Origin: Nonomuraea sp.
Lineage (GTDB): Bacteria; Actinomycetota; Actinomycetes; Streptosporangiales; Streptosporangiaceae
Assembly: GCA_013362835.1 (NCBI GenBank)
Contig: JABFVJ010000300.1
Coordinates: forward strand, 1 to 7,340
DNA: 7,340 nucleotides
Direction of reading: 5' to 3'
The notes beneath the pieces were generated by a model. The model was not told where the DNA came from and made no database searches. It worked only from the letters and a program-made list of their open reading frames with translations. Positions 5,534-7,340 of this stretch are shown here, in pieces. A program made the position numbers and the translations under genes. Position 1 is the first letter of the stretch; every line of letters begins with the position of its first letter.

Positions 5534-6759
5534 CCGCCCACAGGGCTGTGCACGACGAGGACGCCGTCGATGGTGGCCGCCCTGTCGGCCAGGCCCGACA
5601 GGCCGCCTCCGGGCGTGACGACCGCGCCGCCGATCCCGTTGTCCCAGACGTCCACGAGCACGTTGCGGGCGTCCCTGAACACCGACACCGACGCCTCGGT
5701 CGCGCCCGAATGCCTGGCCACGTTCGTCAGCGCCTCGGCCACGATGAAGTACGCGATGCTCTCCACGGCGGCGGGCGGCCGCTCCTCCAGCTCGACCGAC
5801 ACGTCCACGTGCACCGGCGCCCGCGCGGCCAGCCCCGACAGGGCCGCGTCGAGACCCCGGTCGGTGAGGATGGCCGGGTGGATGCCCCTCGCCAGGTCGC
5901 GCAGCTCGGCGATGGCCGCCTTCGTGCCCGCGTGCGCCTGCTCGATCAGCGTCCTGACCTCGTCCGGGTCGCTGTCGAACTTGGCCTGCGCCCTTCCCAG
6001 GTCCACGGCGACCGACAGCAGCCGCTGCTGCGCGCCGTCGTGCAGGTCGCGCTCGATCCTGCGCCGCTCGGCCTCGGCCGCGTCGATCCCCCTGGCCCTG
6101 CTCGCCCGCAGCCGCTCCTCCTCGCCGCCGCCGAGCAGCACCGTGCCGAGCGTGCCGTGCAGCCAGGCCATCCCCCGTACGAGGTAGGCCGTCAGGACGA
6201 GCAGCGCCACACCGGCCGTGAACGCCACGAACGTGCCCGTCCAGCTGTCGATGACCAGGTCGCCGCGGACGCCGTCCAGGACGTACAGCACGCGCAGCAG
6301 GGGGGCGGCGAGCAGCAGCGCCGTGGCCGTCCACAGGCCGATCGACAGCGCGAACTCCACCAGCCCCAGAGGCAGCAGCATCAGCAGGTATCCCAGGTCC
6401 TGCCAGGTGGCCTTGTCGCCGAGGAGCCACGTGATGTGCGCGCCCAGCCCCCGCTCGGGCCGTGGCCGGTACGGGTCGGCGATCCGGACGCCGAACGCCG
6501 CCCCGAGCAGCCGCCGCTCCAGCATCGCCCCGCCCCGCGACACCAGCACGGTCGCCATCGTCAACGGCACACCGACCCAGACGATCAGCAGCGACGCCGA
6601 CACCGACGTCGCGACGGCCAGCACGACGAACCACACCAGCCCGAACGCCCCACTGACCAGCAGGTACGGCGCCGCCCGCCACGTCATCGGATCCACCAGG
6701 ACCCCTAACGGCCCCTTCGCCCCGAACGGCACCCTGTCCTTCAACGCCACAGCTCGCAT
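5494..6759 (-). CDS. Membrane sensor histidine kinase (HisKA_3, putative-sensor N-terminus)
   Basis: The product is a 421-residue integral membrane kinase that should phosphorylate the adjacent response regulator. The start is ATG 6759, preceded by AGGG/GGTGGA; the open frame runs further up to 6888 but that extension is arginine-rich and out of character. Hydrophobic segments lie at about 31-50, 52-73, 121-160 (probably two) and 174-198. Together they resemble the actinobacterial 'putative sensor' domain with little extracellular sequence, which suggests sensing within the membrane. The dimerisation/phospho-acceptor box ERRRIERDLHDGAQQRL places the active histidine at H240. The ATPase has the N box EALTNVARHSGA (N346), the G1 box VWDNGIGG (D373) and the G2 box GGGLSGLADR (384-393), all intact. 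The signal is unknown. It is downstream of rho but separated from it by a terminator hairpin, so it probably has its own promoter within 6760-6900. Confidence 0.93.
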   Translation of the reverse strand: MRAVALKDRVPFGAKGPLGVLVDPMTWRAAPYLLVSGAFGLVWFVVLAVATSVSASLLIVWVGVPLTMATVLVSRGGAMLERRLLGAAFGVRIADPYRPRPERGLGAHITWLLGDKATWQDLGYLLMLLPLGLVEFALSIGLWTATALLLAAPLLRVLYVLDGVRGDLVIDSWTGTFVAFTAGVALLVLTAYLVRGMAWLHGTLGTVLLGGGEEERLRASRARGIDAAEAERRRIERDLHDGAQQRLLSVAVDLGRAQAKFDSDPDEVRTLIEQAHAGTKAAIAELRDLARGIHPAILTDRGLDAALSGLAARAPVHVDVSVELEERPPAAVESIAYFIVAEALTNVARHSGATEASVSVFRDARNVLVDVWDNGIGGAVVTPGGGLSGLADRAATIDGVLVVHSPVGGPTIVRAELPCEW

Positions 6760-6778
6760 ACATCCACCCTGCCCGGCG

Positions 6779-6809
6779 GAACGCCCCCGGTGAATGGAGC
6801 GAACGCCCC
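6779..6809. repeat. Direct repeat GAACGCCCC x2, two helical turns apart
   Basis: GAACGCCCC occurs at 6779-6787 and again at 6801-6809, 22 bp start to start, just upstream of the kinase start at 6759. The spacing would put both copies on one DNA face, as for a dimeric regulator site. A link to the local response regulator is inference only. Confidence 0.4.
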
Positions 6810-6817
6810 TCCAGGAA

Positions 6818-6833
6818 GTGGGGTTATCCCCAC
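6818..6833. promoter_or_regulatory. Inverted repeat GTGGGG-TTAT-CCCCAC upstream of kinase
   Basis: A perfect 6-bp inverted repeat surrounds TTAT. On the minus strand the centre reads GGATAACC, whose GATAAC could serve as a weak -10, but no matching -35 is seen. It could be an operator or promoter core for the kinase-regulator pair. Confidence 0.3.
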
Positions 6834-6853
6834 CCCGGTGTGAGCACGGGACT

Positions 6854-6893
6854 CGCGCGTGCGCGCGTACGGGGGCGGGCGCGCGCACGCGCG
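6854..6893. repeat. Alternating CG/CA inverted repeat (Z-DNA-prone)
   Basis: CGCGCGTGCGCGCG (6854-6867) and its exact complement CGCGCGCACGCGCG (6880-6893) are separated by 12 nt containing GGGGGCGGG. Both arms alternate purine and pyrimidine almost perfectly, and the alternation continues to 6899. The tract sits between the rho terminator hairpin and the kinase upstream region. It could extrude as a cruciform or adopt a left-handed form under supercoiling, or act as a second RNA hairpin behind rho. Confidence 0.65.
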
Positions 6894-6900
6894 CACGCGA

Positions 6901-6938
6901 AAGGGGCGGCCGGGAGGATGGATCCCGGGCCGCCCCTT
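6901..6938 (-). terminator. Intrinsic-type terminator hairpin of rho
   Basis: AAGGGGCGGCC (6901-6911) pairs fully with GGCCGCCCCTT (6928-6938). After one bulged G (6927) the stem continues GGGA/TCCC around a 7-nt loop. On the minus strand it is followed by CTTTCG, giving three T's. It begins 12 nt past the rho stop. Symmetry would let it also work on the plus strand. Confidence 0.7.
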
Positions 6939-6950
6939 GTCGTGAAGCCG

Positions 6951-7340
6951 CTAGTCGCGGTCGTTGCTCACCGTGGTCTTCTGGACCTGCAGGAGGAACT
7001 CGGCGTTGGACTTGGTCTCCTTCATCTTCTCCAGGAGAAGCTCAAGAGCCTGCTGCATGTCCAGCGCGTGCAGCACCCGCCGCAGCTTCCAGACGATCTG
7101 GAGCTCGTCCTTGGCCATGAGGATCTCTTCCTTACGCGTGCCGGACGCGTCCACGTCGACCGCGGGGAAGATGCGCTTGTCGGCCAGGGAGCGGTTGAGC
7201 TTGAGCTCCATGTTGCCGGTGCCCTTGAACTCCTCGAAGATGACCTCGTCCATCTTGGACCCGGTCTCGACCAGGGCCGTGGCGAGGATCGTCAGCGAGC
7301 CGCCGTTCTCGATGTTGCGGGCGGCGCCGAAGAAGCGCTT
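6951..7340 (-). CDS. rho: Transcription termination factor Rho, C-terminal 129 residues (5' end outside window)
   Basis: Rho is a hexameric RNA helicase that ends transcription using ATP. Only the C-terminal part of the motor domain is present, read in frame from the right edge ([14 protein letters not shown]) to TAG at 6951. Recognisable elements in order are the [20 protein letters not shown] block, [14 protein letters not shown] with the R-loop region, [11 protein letters not shown] with the arginine matching E. coli R353, and DASGTRKEE with the arginine-finger position matching E. coli R366. The tail ends in a short KTTVSNDRD extension. No lesion is seen. In many actinobacteria rho is followed closely by rpmE; here a secreted-protein gene and a two-component pair lie between them. 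Confidence 0.95.
   Translation of the reverse strand, partial: KRFFGAARNIENGGSLTILATALVETGSKMDEVIFEEFKGTGNMELKLNRSLADKRIFPAVDVDASGTRKEEILMAKDELQIVWKLRRVLHALDMQQALELLLEKMKETKSNAEFLLQVQKTTVSNDRD

Noticed and set aside
4811..6763. 650-codon minus frame suggesting a kinase-regulator fusion
   Set aside because: Only the regulator part (from 5446) is real in this frame. Upstream it is the wrong frame of the kinase, rich in Arg/Gly/Ala. The true kinase frame ends in TAG at 5494.

Overview
The window looks like chromosomal DNA from a high-GC actinomycete. Coding GC appears to be near 70% by eye, third positions are G/C-biased, and GTG is used as a start. The protein families fit: an actinobacterial Rho C-terminus, zinc-type L31, and a 'putative sensor'-type histidine kinase. 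Protein style suggests Streptosporangiales (a Nonomuraea/Microbispora-like organism), but that is an inference from feel and not a measured result.

Reading leftwards on the minus strand from the right edge, the backbone is the housekeeping order rho, rpmE, prfA, prmC, tsaC/sua5. It covers transcription termination, ribosomal protein L31, release factor 1, the methyltransferase that modifies RF1's GGQ glutamine, and threonylcarbamoyl-AMP synthase for tRNA t6A. prfA and prmC overlap by 4 nt (ATGA), and prmC and tsaC are 1 nt apart, so the three are probably translationally coupled. tsaC is broken by an in-frame amber codon (906-908) between two well-conserved halves. At the left edge (1-517, minus) lies the 5' part of an unrecognised protein. 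It has a helical, WXG100-like N-terminus followed by a Lys/Asp-rich six-residue tandem repeat running off the window.

Between rho and rpmE sits an accessory block (about 3600-6900). It holds a plus-strand secreted protein with Ig-like beta modules, convergent with a minus-strand two-component pair (sensor histidine kinase, then NarL/LuxR-type response regulator). The convergent junction has a bidirectional hairpin, rho is followed by a good intrinsic-type hairpin, and the rho/kinase gap holds an alternating CG/CA inverted repeat. The kinase/regulator junction contains a diverged tandem duplication of the kinase's 3' end.

Regulatory highlights lie in the divergent rpmE/secreted-protein gap. 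On the rpmE side is an exact match to the SigR-type promoter pattern GGGAAT-N18-GTT. It is followed by a leader with nested inverted repeats. A back-to-back SigA-like promoter faces the secreted-protein gene. I found no tRNA or rRNA genes, CRISPR array, transposase or obvious new multi-gene system. The best leads are the interrupted tsaC beside prfA, the SigR-type promoter plus structured leader of rpmE, and the duplicated kinase/regulator junction.
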